Below, in pieces: positions 52,321 to 59,607 of a stretch of DNA of 64,000 bases. Each line of letters starts with the position of its first letter. Position 1 is the first letter of the stretch. The position numbers and the translations under genes were made by a program. The stretch comes from JAQTNP01 sp964616145 (GTDB taxonomy: Bacteria; Patescibacteriota; Minisyncoccia; Minisyncoccales; PEYH01), in the NCBI GenBank assembly GCA_964616145.1, contig CAZTRD010000002.1, positions 1-64,000 of the forward strand, in the 5' to 3' direction. The notes beneath the pieces are model-generated. The model did not search any database, had not been told where the DNA came from, and saw only the letters and a list, made by a program, of their open reading frames with translations.

Positions 52321-52391
52321 CTGCGGGGCTAGGATTCGGACCTAGATTAATTGGTTCAGAGCCAATCGTGCTACCATTACACTACCCCGCA
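52321..52391 (-). tRNA. tRNA-Gln (CTG anticodon)
   Basis: It folds as a cloverleaf: the acceptor TGCGGGG pairs with CCCCGCA, the anticodon stem ATTGG/CCAAT encloses CTCTGAA (anticodon CTG), and the T loop is GTCCGAATC-like. CCA is not encoded. It lies between ftsX and the HNH gene. Confidence 0.9.
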
Positions 52392-52396
52392 ATTAC

Positions 52397-53305
52397 TTAC
52401 ACTCTTAAATACTTTCTAATGGCAATGATGCTGGAAATGACGCTCAAACCAATACTAACAGATATTTGCAAAAAGAAAAGCAGAATAGCATTTGAAGAAA
52501 ACCAGCCAAAAGAATTAAATCCTCCTGTTACTGTCATAATCTTGGGAGCTCCGAAATAGCTGATAACAAAGAATACAAAGAAACAGATCAAAGACGCTAT
52601 CAAGCCGCACAAAGCGGCTTGTACGATAAAAGGACCCTGTACATACCAATTGGAAGCTCCAACCAGCTTCATTACTCCTATCTCTTCCGCATTGTCTTTT
52701 ATCGCAGTCCTTATCGTATTAAAAGCTATTAAAACAGAAATCAAGCCCAAAATTAAGACTGAAAGAATGCCAAAAAGATTAATATTTGAAGCCAAAGAAA
52801 ATACTTTTTCTATCACCGCCTTTTTCTCCAGATAATCTACTCTGTAAACGATATCTTTAAAGATATCTCTTTCTAATAATCCGATTACGGTAGCATATTG
52901 CCCGGAGCTCTTGGCTCTGACATTAAAAGAGGGGTAAAAAGGATTTGATCCGACTACTTCTAATGATTGTAAGATAATAGTATCGTTTTCATGCCTTTTC
53001 TTGAAATCCTCTAGGGCCTCTTCTGCCGTGATATATTCTACGCTTTTAACTTCTTCTAAAGTCATCAATTGGGTTTTAATCTCTTCTGATTTTTCCAAAC
53101 TCAATTCCTCTTGCAGATATATGCTCATATCTACCTTTTTTTCAATCTCTGAAACTACATGGTTTAAAGAACTCTTTAATAGAAACAAAGAAGTTAAAAT
53201 CACAATGGCGATAAAAAGAATGAATATGGTTGCTAGATTTAATGATTTTTGCCTTCTGAAGTTGAGCGTTCCTAATTTTAAGATTCTTTTTAATGGTGTA
53301 AACAT
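52397..53305 (-). CDS. ftsX: Cell division permease FtsX
   Basis: A 302-residue protein with an N-terminal cytoplasmic helix, one TM (FRRQKSLNLATIFILFI), a large external loop (about 45-170), then three TM helices. FtsEX couples division to peptidoglycan hydrolase activation. The coiled-coil transglycosylase at 2576-4009 could be a target, by analogy only. It follows ftsE by 5 bases. Confidence 0.92.
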   Translation of the reverse strand: MFTPLKRILKLGTLNFRRQKSLNLATIFILFIAIVILTSLFLLKSSLNHVVSEIEKKVDMSIYLQEELSLEKSEEIKTQLMTLEEVKSVEYITAEEALEDFKKRHENDTIILQSLEVVGSNPFYPSFNVRAKSSGQYATVIGLLERDIFKDIVYRVDYLEKKAVIEKVFSLASNINLFGILSVLILGLISVLIAFNTIRTAIKDNAEEIGVMKLVGASNWYVQGPFIVQAALCGLIASLICFFVFFVISYFGAPKIMTVTGGFNSFGWFSSNAILLFFLQISVSIGLSVISSIIAIRKYLRV

Positions 53306-53310
53306 ATTTT

Positions 53311-53991
53311 TTAAAAAATTAAACTGCCTTCTTCCTGATCTCTGATTAATTTGCCCGCATCTAAAGAAATTACTCTTTCCTTCAAGCTATCAATAACTGC
53401 TTTGTTATGAGTAGAAAGGATAACAGTAGTCCCAAAGCTGTTAATCTTGGAAAACAATTCAATTATATCTTTGGTATGATATGGGTCCAGATTACCAGTT
53501 GGCTCATCTGCCACTATTACTCTTGGCCTAGTAGCCAAAGCTCTAGCTATGGCTACTCTCTGTTTTTCTCCCCCGGATAATTCTTTTGGGAAGTTCTGGG
53601 CTCTTTCAGTTAGACCAACCAAATCTAAAAGATTTGGAATGTCTTTTGATATTTCTTCTGGATCAGCCCCCACAACCTCCATGGCATAGGCAATGTTTTC
53701 GTAAACATTCTTGCTCTGCAATAATTTGTAATCCTGGAATACCACTCCTATCTGCTGGCGATATTCGGCAATATCATGATCAGGTATCAAAGAAATATCT
53801 TTCCCGTCAAAAAATATCTTCCCCGATGTCGGTTTCTCTTCTAAAAGCAGTAAACGTATTAAAGTAGTCTTCCCAGAGCCGGACCTTCCCACGACAGAAA
53901 CAAAATCCCCTTCTTTTACCTCAAAGCTAACATTATCCAGAGCGGTAATATGGGAAGAATACTTTTTAGTAATATTCTCAAATTTAATCAT
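53311..53991 (-). CDS. ftsE: Cell division ATP-binding protein FtsE
   Basis: A 226-residue ABC ATPase. Walker A is GRSGSGKTTL, the signature LSGGEKQRVAIARAL, Walker B VIVADEPTGNLD, and the H-loop THNKAV. Length is normal. It is the upstream partner of FtsX in a two-gene operon and lies 9 bases downstream of prfB. Confidence 0.95.
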   Translation of the reverse strand: MIKFENITKKYSSHITALDNVSFEVKEGDFVSVVGRSGSGKTTLIRLLLLEEKPTSGKIFFDGKDISLIPDHDIAEYRQQIGVVFQDYKLLQSKNVYENIAYAMEVVGADPEEISKDIPNLLDLVGLTERAQNFPKELSGGEKQRVAIARALATRPRVIVADEPTGNLDPYHTKDIIELFSKINSFGTTVILSTHNKAVIDSLKERVISLDAGKLIRDQEEGSLIF

Positions 53992-54000
53992 ACCTATATT

Positions 54001-55102
54001 TTACCTTAATTTCACTTCCGCTTCTATAAACAAATCAAGATTGCCTTCTAAGACGTCTTCCGGGTCTTTGGATTCCACTTCTGTTCTGTAATCTTTAACT
54101 AATTTATAAGGATGGATAATATATGAACGAATCTGATTCCCCCACTCCGGAGAAACTCTTTTTCCTCTTATATCTCGTATCTTTTTTTCTTCTTCCAGCT
54201 GTTTTTTCTGAAAAATCTTGGCTAAAAGAATTTCTATGGCTTTTTCTTTATTCAAAGACAATGATCTTTCGCTCTGGCAAGTTACAGTAATATTGGTTGG
54301 AATATGAACAATTCTTATAGCGGTTTCTCTTTTATTTACATACTGGCCTCCTGGCCCGGATGCTCTGTACGTATCTATCTTCATCTCATCTGGCTTTAAA
54401 TCAATCGATTTTAACTGGGTTTTTGGCAAAATAGGGGTTATCTCAATAGAAGCAAAAGAAGTATGCCTTAATTGCTGAGCGGAAAAAGGAGAAATGCGGA
54501 CTAAACGATGCACCCCTTGTTCCCTTTTCAAGAATCCGTAAGTAAATTTCCCTGAAATTTCTAAGACAGCTTCTTTAATTCCGGTTTTTCCATCGGAACT
54601 TGCTTCTCCAAAATCCTGATCAATTATTTTACTCTTCCAGCCCTTCTTTTGAACGTATCTTTGATACATTCTCAAGAGCATTCCTGCCCAATCTTGGGCA
54701 TCTCTTCCTCCTGCTCCAGAATTAATCTCTAAAATTGCATCTGATTTGTCATATGGCCCAGAAAGAAAGAGAATTTTTTCTTCTTGGGAAATCTTTTTTT
54801 GCAAATCATTGAATTTATCCTCTAATTCCTGATAGAAAGCAAAATCCTGATTCGTCAGCTTATGCAATTCAATATAGTCAGAAATTTCTTTTTCCAATAA
54901 TTCTATCTTCTTGATAGTTTCTTCCAATTCAAAGAATTTCTTTGATAATTCCGTCTGTAATTTTAAATCCTCCCAGGTCCTACCTGATTCTAAATCCTTT
55001 TTTAATTCTTGGCTTTCAATTTTCTTGCTGGCAATGTCAAAGACAGTCAATTAATTTTTGAAAGCGTTCCTTAAGTTCCTGTATTTTAGCTGTATCTGGC
55101 AT
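54001..55102 (-). CDS. prfB: Peptide chain release factor 2 (with programmed +1 frameshift)
   Basis: RF2 reads UAA and UGA. The true start is ATG at 55102: 20 codons (MPDTAKIQELKERFQKLIDC, then L) run to an in-frame TGA at 55037-55039. Reading must shift +1 at CTTTGAC to continue as DIASKKIESQ and into the main frame. The body has the SPF motif (VRISPFSAQQLR) and GGQ (GPGGQYVNKRETAIR). The shift autoregulates RF2 through TGA. No SD-like stimulator precedes the CTT. Confidence 0.93.
55036..55042 (-). promoter_or_regulatory. Programmed +1 frameshift site
   Basis: On the minus strand CTT TGA C is the canonical RF2 shift site (CTT slippery codon, TGA stop, C after). It is preceded by GACTGT rather than the usual AGGGGG stimulator. 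Confidence 0.92.
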
Positions 55103-55146
55103 ATTGACAATATTTTTAAAGGATATATAATTAAAATACTAGACGT

Positions 55147-55173
55147 GAGGCGAATTCTATACGAGTTCGCCTC
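55147..55173 (-). terminator. Hairpin between the NYN gene and prfB
   Basis: GAGGCGAA and TTCGCCTC form a perfect 8-bp stem with an 11-base loop. There is no strong T-run. It probably ends transcripts of the NYN gene. Confidence 0.6.
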
Positions 55174-55183
55174 TTGATTTCTG

Positions 55184-55804
55184 TTACTCCATTTCTAGTA
55201 TATATTTTAAATATTCAAAATCTCTGAAATTAGAACCAGCGAATTGACGAATTTCCTTTGCAGTTCTCTCACTCCTGGCTAAAATAACAACTTCTTTTTT
55301 TAATTCTTTTAAATGTTTTAATATCGGCAGGAAATCACCGTCGCCAGATAAGATAATAACTCTATCAAATTTATCTTTTTGTTGCATCAGATGAAAAGCC
55401 ATATCGACATCGCAATTAGCTTTTCTTTTGATCATATCTTCTTGATGATATCTTTTAACCGGTTTAAGATGTAATTCGTAGCCGAATTGTTTAATCTTGA
55501 TATAAAACTTTATTCTACTAATATGACGGCTTAAAAGAGTAAGCAATGCTTCGTCTAAATTTTTATCTTCGTCCTCAATTTTTTTTAATAAGAACTCATA
55601 TACATCTAGCAGAGGCACCGTTTCATTATCTAAATAATCATACTGAAAATCGTAAATCTCTACGCCTCCAAAATACAAAAATTTAGAAGCATTATATTTG
55701 TCTTTTAAATAATTTAAAAGTTTCTGATAGTCTATTTTCCACCCTAAGCTTTTTTCACCACCATAAAATAAATTTGATGCGTCTATAAATACAAACGTTT
55801 TCAT
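55184..55804 (-). CDS. NYN domain protein (LabA/DUF88 family)
   Basis: A 206-residue protein counted from MKTFVFIDASNLF at 55804; the earlier in-frame start lies in tRNA-Thr. The NYN core acidic residues are FIDASN, CDVDMAF, and LSGDGDFLP. NYN domains are PIN-like RNases. Possible roles are RNA processing or decay. It is 15 bases after tRNA-Thr. Confidence 0.85.
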   Translation of the reverse strand: MKTFVFIDASNLFYGGEKSLGWKIDYQKLLNYLKDKYNASKFLYFGGVEIYDFQYDYLDNETVPLLDVYEFLLKKIEDEDKNLDEALLTLLSRHISRIKFYIKIKQFGYELHLKPVKRYHQEDMIKRKANCDVDMAFHLMQQKDKFDRVIILSGDGDFLPILKHLKELKKEVVILARSERTAKEIRQFAGSNFRDFEYLKYILEME

Positions 55805-55819
55805 AAGATTAGAAGTCCG

Positions 55820-55891
55820 AGCCGATGGTCGGACTTGAACCGACAACCTATCGCTTACGAAGCGATTGCTCTGCCATTGAGCTACATCGGC
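55820..55891 (-). tRNA. tRNA-Thr (CGT anticodon)
   Basis: The cloverleaf has acceptor GCCGATG pairing with CATCGGC and anticodon stem ATCGC/GCGAT enclosing TTCGTAA (anticodon CGT), with a GGTTCAAGTCC T arm. CCA is not encoded. It has its own promoter at 55906-55933 and forms the left edge of the cassette array. Confidence 0.92.
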
Positions 55892-55905
55892 AGATTATTG
55901 CCTTT

Positions 55906-55933
55906 ATTATATCTAAAACAGAGGGTTTTGCAA
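55906..55933 (-). promoter_or_regulatory. Promoter of tRNA-Thr
   Basis: On the minus strand TTGCAA (55928-55933) and TATAAT (55906-55911) are 16 bases apart, ending 15 bases before the tRNA. Confidence 0.8.
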
Positions 55934-55947
55934 TAAAGAAGACGTTT

Positions 55948-56030
55948 GAGCGGGTTAGTGGATGACATTAGAACCTGTTGGGAGGATATGGAAAAAAGTT
56001 TTTTAGTTCCAAATTATTTTTATAACAATT
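55948..56030 (-). repeat. Cassette junction repeat, copy 1
   Basis: On the plus strand it starts GAGCGGGTTAGTGGATGACA and continues TTAGAACCTGTTGGGAGGATA. The first bases equal the 3' end of tRNA-Gly (ACCCGCTC on the minus strand). Copies are at 56690, 57203 and, without the tRNA end, 58342. Confidence 0.8.
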
Positions 56031-56036
56031 GAAAAA

Positions 56037-56055
56037 GCCCTTTTGTGAGAGGGGC
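56037..56055 (-). terminator. Terminator of the 56.1-56.5 kb cassette
   Basis: GCCC and GGGC form a short stem followed by five T residues on the minus strand. Further GC-rich pairing upstream may extend it. Confidence 0.6.
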
Positions 56056-56142
56056 CAGCTCTGTGCTAGGCGGTGCTTGCGATCTCTTCATTAGAGACCT
56101 CCCTTCCCGAGTTTACGCAACCTCGGGTCAAAGTACATCGGC

Positions 56143-56262
56143 TTAATCATCTTCCGTTGATCTGCCCGTTTCTCTCTGGAATCTCAGCGCAAGAAAAGCG
56201 ATAAGACTCCCGAGCAACATTCCAGCCAGCAGAAGTAGCTCGATTCGCACATAGTCCGACAC
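56143..56262 (-). CDS. 39-residue membrane peptide, GC-rich cassette
   Basis: GTG at 56262 follows a near-perfect AAGGAGG that overlaps the stop region of the preceding gene. The product is VSDYVRIE, a hydrophobic helix (LLLLAGMLLGSLIAFLALRF), and a polar tail ending STEDD. It is translated with the 86-residue gene as a two-gene cassette. The function is unknown; it may be a membrane-acting peptide or an anchor. Confidence 0.6.
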   Translation of the reverse strand: MSDYVRIELLLLAGMLLGSLIAFLALRFQRETGRSTEDD

Positions 56263-56275
56263 TCGGACCACCTCC

Positions 56276-56536
56276 TTACCTGCTATCGATGTAATCCGGG
56301 AGACCAAGTCTTTTTCTTAATCTCTCGGCCCTTCCAGAGTTCCTCTTCCCGACGTAGAAGATGATCGGATCTGGGCCACCAATTGCATGATTGATCCCGG
56401 CCTTCGTGAGGGCTCTATTGAACACCTCCCCATGCCTATAGGTGGCCTGACGATCAAAACCATCGTTGCGCCAAACCACAAGCGCAGTCGGATGACAGAA
56501 CGTCTTCTTCCAAACTATTCTGGTCTGGTCTATCAT
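56276..56536 (-). CDS. 86-residue protein, GC-rich cassette
   Basis: ATG at 56536 has a GAGGAGA ribosome site. The product is a small basic soluble protein with no known domain: WKKTFCHPTALVVW, then HGEVFNRALTKAGINHAIGG, and RNSGRAERLRKRLGLPDY. It could bind nucleic acid. The promoter is at 56579-56606, and the 39-residue membrane peptide gene follows 13 bases after the stop. Confidence 0.6.
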   Translation of the reverse strand: MIDQTRIVWKKTFCHPTALVVWRNDGFDRQATYRHGEVFNRALTKAGINHAIGGPDPIIFYVGKRNSGRAERLRKRLGLPDYIDSR

Positions 56537-56578
56537 TCCGGTCTCCTCTCTGCCGTAGCAGATCTTTTCTTAATTTTG

Positions 56579-56606
56579 ATCCTAATCTTTTTTATCTATT
56601 AGTCAA
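56579..56606 (-). promoter_or_regulatory. Promoter of the 56.3 kb cassette
   Basis: On the minus strand TTGACT (56601-56606) and TAGGAT (56579-56584) are 16 bases apart. The TTGACT lies in a segment shared with the 58.9 kb cassette promoter. Confidence 0.55.
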
Positions 56607-56647
56607 CCCCTTTACTTCCCTCTTTCTTAAATACAACAAACTCTTTA

Positions 56648-56780
56648 TAGAAACAAAAAATCGCTATTCCAGCGACTTGACTTTACCCTGAGCGGGTTAG
56701 TGGATGACATTAGAACCTGTTTTGAGGATAAAGAAGAAGGGTTTTTGATTCCGAACTTCTAAAATAATCTTTGCAAAAAG
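56648..56780 (-). repeat. Cassette junction repeat, copy 2
   Basis: It contains the terminator hairpin (TCGCT...AGCGA with T-run, minus strand), the GACTTTACCCTGAGCGGG block and the TTAGTGGATGACATTAGA block, ending near TTCCGAACTTCTAAA. It joins the 56.9 kb and 56.3 kb cassettes. Confidence 0.8.
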
Positions 56781-56828
56781 GAAAACGCCCAGATGAAGCA
56801 GCGTTTCCCAACGATGTCCAACCGGGCG
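56780..56828 (-). terminator. Terminator of the 67-residue cassette gene
   Basis: CGCCC and GGGCG flank a 33-base loop and are followed on the minus strand by TTTTCC. Confidence 0.6.
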
Positions 56829-56869
56829 AGAACGAGCTACTGTCCGTTCGACTTGGTCTGACAGAATGG

Positions 56870-57073
56870 TTAGATCATTTCTTTCGGCGGGGCACTTCTC
56901 TCCCACCTCTTGAGCTGGTCTTCCATCTCGAAGTAGCGCCTGACCAAATCTACTCGAACCGTCAACCCAACCAATGCCGCCTCCGTGGCGCCATCCCATT
57001 CTCCGAGAGTGATCTCATCGTTCGGATCGAATCCATTCTCTCGGAGCCATTTCTGAAACTGCTCTAGACTCAT
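56870..57073 (-). CDS. 67-residue protein, GC-rich cassette
   Basis: ATG at 57073 follows GGAGGTGACC, a strong ribosome site. The product is a small acidic helical protein: MSLEQFQKWLRENGFDPND, TEAALVGLTVRVDLVRRY and EMEDQLKRWERSAPPKE. An overlapping frame (56697-56999) lacks this SD and is not chosen. No family is recognised. The unit has a terminator at 56780-56828. The likely promoter is TTGCAA near 57115 with TAGAAA near 57092. Confidence 0.6.
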   Translation of the reverse strand: MSLEQFQKWLRENGFDPNDEITLGEWDGATEAALVGLTVRVDLVRRYFEMEDQLKRWERSAPPKEMI

Positions 57074-57167
57074 TTGGTCACCTCCACATACTTTCTACAA
57101 TAGTATTTTTAATATTGCAATACTTTACTTCTCGCAATCTAAAACTCGATTTATCCTCTCCCTAAAC

Positions 57168-57260
57168 AAAAATCGCTTTCCAGCGACTTGACTTTAACCC
57201 TGAGCGGGCTAGTGGATGACATTAGAACCTATTGGGAGGATAGTTATAATTGTTTATTAG
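57168..57260 (-). repeat. Cassette junction repeat, copy 3
   Basis: The same order as copy 2: a hairpin with TCGCTTTCCAGCGA, then ACTTTAACCCTGAGCGGG, then CTAGTGGATGACATTAGA. It separates the Fic gene from the 67-residue cassette. Confidence 0.8.
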
Positions 57261-57341
57261 TACCGGACTACCCTTTTAACTGATTGCCCTATCGTACTAT
57301 TTATTATATATTTTTTATAGAAAAGCATTCGAAATTCTATG

Positions 57342-58283
57342 TTATCTTTTCCTTTCACGATTCTTCAGATATCTATTAAGAGCTTCTTTAGAAGAAACCC
57401 AAATCCTACCTTCTTTATGGGCCTCTAGTTTTCCGGCTCTGGCTAACAGGTTAAGATACTTAGAAGAAAAGCCCGTACTCTTGCTAAGAATTGACAATGG
57501 AATAGATTTCTCTTTAGATTGGCTGGAAGGAGTTAATGTTTCAAGATATATATCAAGAGATCTTTCCACTGATTGAGCGATAAATTGAATAAATGATTCT
57601 GGGTTTTGTTTATCTGCCTTTGATAGCGCTTCATAATATTTCTTTCTGTCATTCTTTAAGACAATAGATAATGGATAACCGGCTTGTAAAAGGATAACAT
57701 TCATCATTAGCCTAGCAGTCCTACCATTACCATCAAAAAATGGGTGAATCGCAACTATCTTATAATGTACCATAGCTGCTAATTCCACAGGATCAAGTTT
57801 ATTTCTATTCTTGCCAATCCAAGATACTAAATCCGCCATTAATATTGGAACATTAATGGCCTCTGGTGGTTTATAATCAGTACCACCAATAAACACTGAA
57901 CTGTTTCTATATTTTCCAGCCCATTCTTTATCAACATCCTGAACAACAAGTTGATGTAATGATCTTATTAATCTTTCTGATATTGTGTTTCTTTTATCAT
58001 GGGCGATCAATTCATATAAATAATCTAAGGCTTCTTTATGGTTTTTTGCCTCTAGGTGATCTTTTAATGGTTTCCCCTTTATCGTAATCCCCTCATTTAT
58101 GACCAGATAGGTTTCTTTTAGAGTTAAACTGTTTCCTTCTATGGCATTAGAATTATATGTCATTTCTACCTCAAATCTCTCTTTTATCTTTTGTAGAGCT
58201 GTTTTTGGTAAGGGCCTATATGAATTAAGCTTATGCAACTTTTTTTCTAACCTCTCTTTTATTTTTTTATCTAAATAGATCAT
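57342..58283 (-). CDS. Fic-domain protein (AMP-transferase family)
   Basis: A 313-residue protein. The catalytic motif is HPFFDGNGRTARLMMN. An N-terminal inhibitory helix (SNAIEGNSLTLKET) bears the S/T-x-x-x-E-G/N signature. A C-terminal HTH-like region (LSILSKSTGFSSKYLNLLAR) follows. Fic enzymes AMPylate or otherwise modify target proteins and are usually self-inhibited. This gene is AT-rich, unlike its GC-rich neighbours, yet lies inside the cassette array. Confidence 0.88.
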   Translation of the reverse strand: MIYLDKKIKERLEKKLHKLNSYRPLPKTALQKIKERFEVEMTYNSNAIEGNSLTLKETYLVINEGITIKGKPLKDHLEAKNHKEALDYLYELIAHDKRNTISERLIRSLHQLVVQDVDKEWAGKYRNSSVFIGGTDYKPPEAINVPILMADLVSWIGKNRNKLDPVELAAMVHYKIVAIHPFFDGNGRTARLMMNVILLQAGYPLSIVLKNDRKKYYEALSKADKQNPESFIQFIAQSVERSLDIYLETLTPSSQSKEKSIPLSILSKSTGFSSKYLNLLARAGKLEAHKEGRIWVSSKEALNRYLKNRERKR

Positions 58284-58338
58284 ATAATCTTAATATGGTT
58301 TAACTATATTTATAGTATATACCATATTAAGGAAAATG

Positions 58339-58425
58339 GATAGAGTGGATGATATTAGAAACTGTTTTGAAGAAAATAAAGTTGAGTTTTTAATTCCGAG
58401 TTTCTAAAATTCTGATTATTAAATG
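58339..58425 (-). repeat. Cassette junction repeat, copy 4 (without tRNA end)
   Basis: It holds the GTGGATGATATTAGAAACTG block and the AATTCCGAGTTTCTAAA block, but the tRNA-like GAGCGGG is replaced by TAGA. It joins the 58.5 kb cassette to the Fic gene. Confidence 0.7.
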
Positions 58426-58426
58426 A

Positions 58427-58478
58427 GAAACGCCCAAACAAGAGAGCGTTCCTCGATAGAGATGCTTCTTGCTGGGCG
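58427..58478 (-). terminator. Terminator of the 117-residue cassette gene
   Basis: CGCCCA and TGGGCG, with inner CAAGA/TCTTG, form the stem. TTTCTC follows on the minus strand. Confidence 0.7.
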
Positions 58479-58487
58479 GAGAACGTG

Positions 58488-58841
58488 CTAAACAACGAGC
58501 TCATCCTTCTTGATGGTTCCGTGTCCTATGATCTCGAATTGAAGCTGATCGATGTGGGGACACGGATCGGTCGAAGAAGGATCGCAGGAGAAACAGACGG
58601 CTCCGAACTCCGCAACTTGAATCCGTTCGGATGACCCGAGAGAAACCTTCAGCTTCTCTACCTCGGCCAACACCTGGCCTTCTGATATCCGCTCCTTCTT
58701 CAACTCTGGCCCCTTGATCGTTCTTTCGCCAACTTTGATCTCGGAAACCAATGCCCACTCTGGCGTCAACCTTTCTTGTTTGAGCCACTCCCCAGAAGCC
58801 ACGTACAGACTGTACAGACGAATCTTCCTTCCATCGGGCAT
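58488..58841 (-). CDS. 117-residue protein, GC-rich cassette
   Basis: ATG at 58841 follows AAGAAGGAGG. The product has no known domain. GEWLKQERLTPEWALVSEIK and KKERISEGQVLAEVEKLKVS suggest helical and beta parts, and CFSCDPSSTDPCPHID near the end has three cysteines and a histidine that could bind metal. The promoter is at 58865-58892, and the terminator follows. The gene is adjacent to tRNA-Gly in the cassette array. Confidence 0.6.
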   Translation of the reverse strand: MPDGRKIRLYSLYVASGEWLKQERLTPEWALVSEIKVGERTIKGPELKKERISEGQVLAEVEKLKVSLGSSERIQVAEFGAVCFSCDPSSTDPCPHIDQLQFEIIGHGTIKKDELVV

Positions 58842-58864
58842 AAGGACAACCTCCTTCTAAATAT

Positions 58865-58892
58865 ACTTTAATTATTTTAACCGAAAAGTCAA
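58865..58892 (-). promoter_or_regulatory. Promoter of the 58.5 kb cassette
   Basis: On the minus strand TTGACT (58887-58892) and TAAAGT (58865-58870) are 16 bases apart. TTGACT and the AAGTAAAGAGG before it are shared with the 56.3 kb cassette. Confidence 0.55.
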
Positions 58893-58940
58893 CCTCTTTA
58901 CTTTCCTTATTCCTAAATCCAATAAACCCTTATTAGAAAC

Positions 58941-58961
58941 AAAAAATCGCTCTTCCAGCGA
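58941..58961 (-). terminator. Terminator of tRNA-Gly
   Basis: TCGCT and AGCGA flank CTTCC and are followed on the minus strand by six T residues. The same hairpin recurs in cassette junctions 2 and 3. Confidence 0.85.
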
Positions 58962-58971
58962 CTTGACTTTG

Positions 58972-59042
58972 AGCGGGTGAGCGGAATCGAACCGCCACAT
59001 TCTCCTTGGGAAGGAGACGCTCTGCCACTAAGCCACACCCGC
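58972..59042 (-). tRNA. tRNA-Gly (CCC anticodon)
   Basis: The cloverleaf has acceptor GCGGGTG/CACCCGC, anticodon stem TCTCC/GGAGA around TTCCCAA (anticodon CCC), and a T arm GGTTCGATTCC. CCA is not encoded. The last bases, ACCCGCTCA, recur at the cassette junctions downstream, which suggests that this gene was the insertion target. Confidence 0.92.
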
Positions 59043-59046
59043 AGAA

Positions 59047-59448
59047 TTATCGGCCGAATAGGCTGCCAAAGAAATCTTTTAATGTGTCCAGAAAACTTGC
59101 TTTAGCATTTACAACAGTTTCTTCTTCCAGTTGCTCATTGCCAAGAATTACTACCACCTCCTCCCCCGCCTTTTTATACAATCCTTCTTCTCTCATAATA
59201 TTCTCTGCATATTCTTGCTGAGATGCTTCATAGAAAATCTTGTTCAATTCTGCATTCTTTTCCGCCAATTTAGTGACTTCTGTGTTTAAATCAACTAGTT
59301 GGGCTTGCATGTCCTGTTTCTTTAAAAACAACCTTACATTTCCAACTATCAAGAAAAGAATTATGGAAACATTAACGCAGACAATCAAAGCAATGGATAT
59401 TATTGAATCCCAGTCATGATTTTCTTTTTTTCTTTTTTTTGTTATCAT
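59047..59448 (-). CDS. FtsB/DivIC-like septum protein
   Basis: A 133-residue protein counted from MITKKRKKEN at 59448. A single TM helix (ISIALIVCVNVSIILFLIVG) is followed by a coiled coil (DMQAQLVDLNTEVTKLAEK) and the short YAENIMREEGLYKKAGEE domain typical of DivIC/FtsB. It belongs to the division complex with FtsL and FtsQ-like proteins. tRNA-Gly follows. Confidence 0.78.
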   Translation of the reverse strand: MITKKRKKENHDWDSIISIALIVCVNVSIILFLIVGNVRLFLKKQDMQAQLVDLNTEVTKLAEKNAELNKIFYEASQQEYAENIMREEGLYKKAGEEVVVILGNEQLEEETVVNAKASFLDTLKDFFGSLFGR

Positions 59449-59454
59449 ATTGGT

Positions 59455-59562
59455 ATGAAGCAAATGAAATCAAAAGATGTTGTAAGAATTGTTTGGATAG
59501 TAATAGTAATCTTAGTGGTAATTTCTATGATAGTCCTGACAATCTCTCCTCTATTTAGATAA
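59455..59562 (+). CDS. 35-residue membrane peptide
   Basis: ATG at 59455 is 7 bases from, and divergent to, the DivIC-like start. The product is a polar N-terminus (MKQMKSKDVVR), a hydrophobic helix (IVWIVIVILVVISMIVLTI) and SPLFR. No promoter was identified. The function is unknown. Confidence 0.5.
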   Translation: MKQMKSKDVVRIVWIVIVILVVISMIVLTISPLFR

Positions 59563-59607
59563 TATCCCGGTTATCATTTAAAATCAACTGTCAATAATTA
59601 ACAGATT

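Noticed and set aside
55037..55039. UGA recoded as an amino acid in this lineage
   Set aside because: RF2 is present, UGA ends many genes here, and the in-frame TGA in prfB is the known frameshift site.
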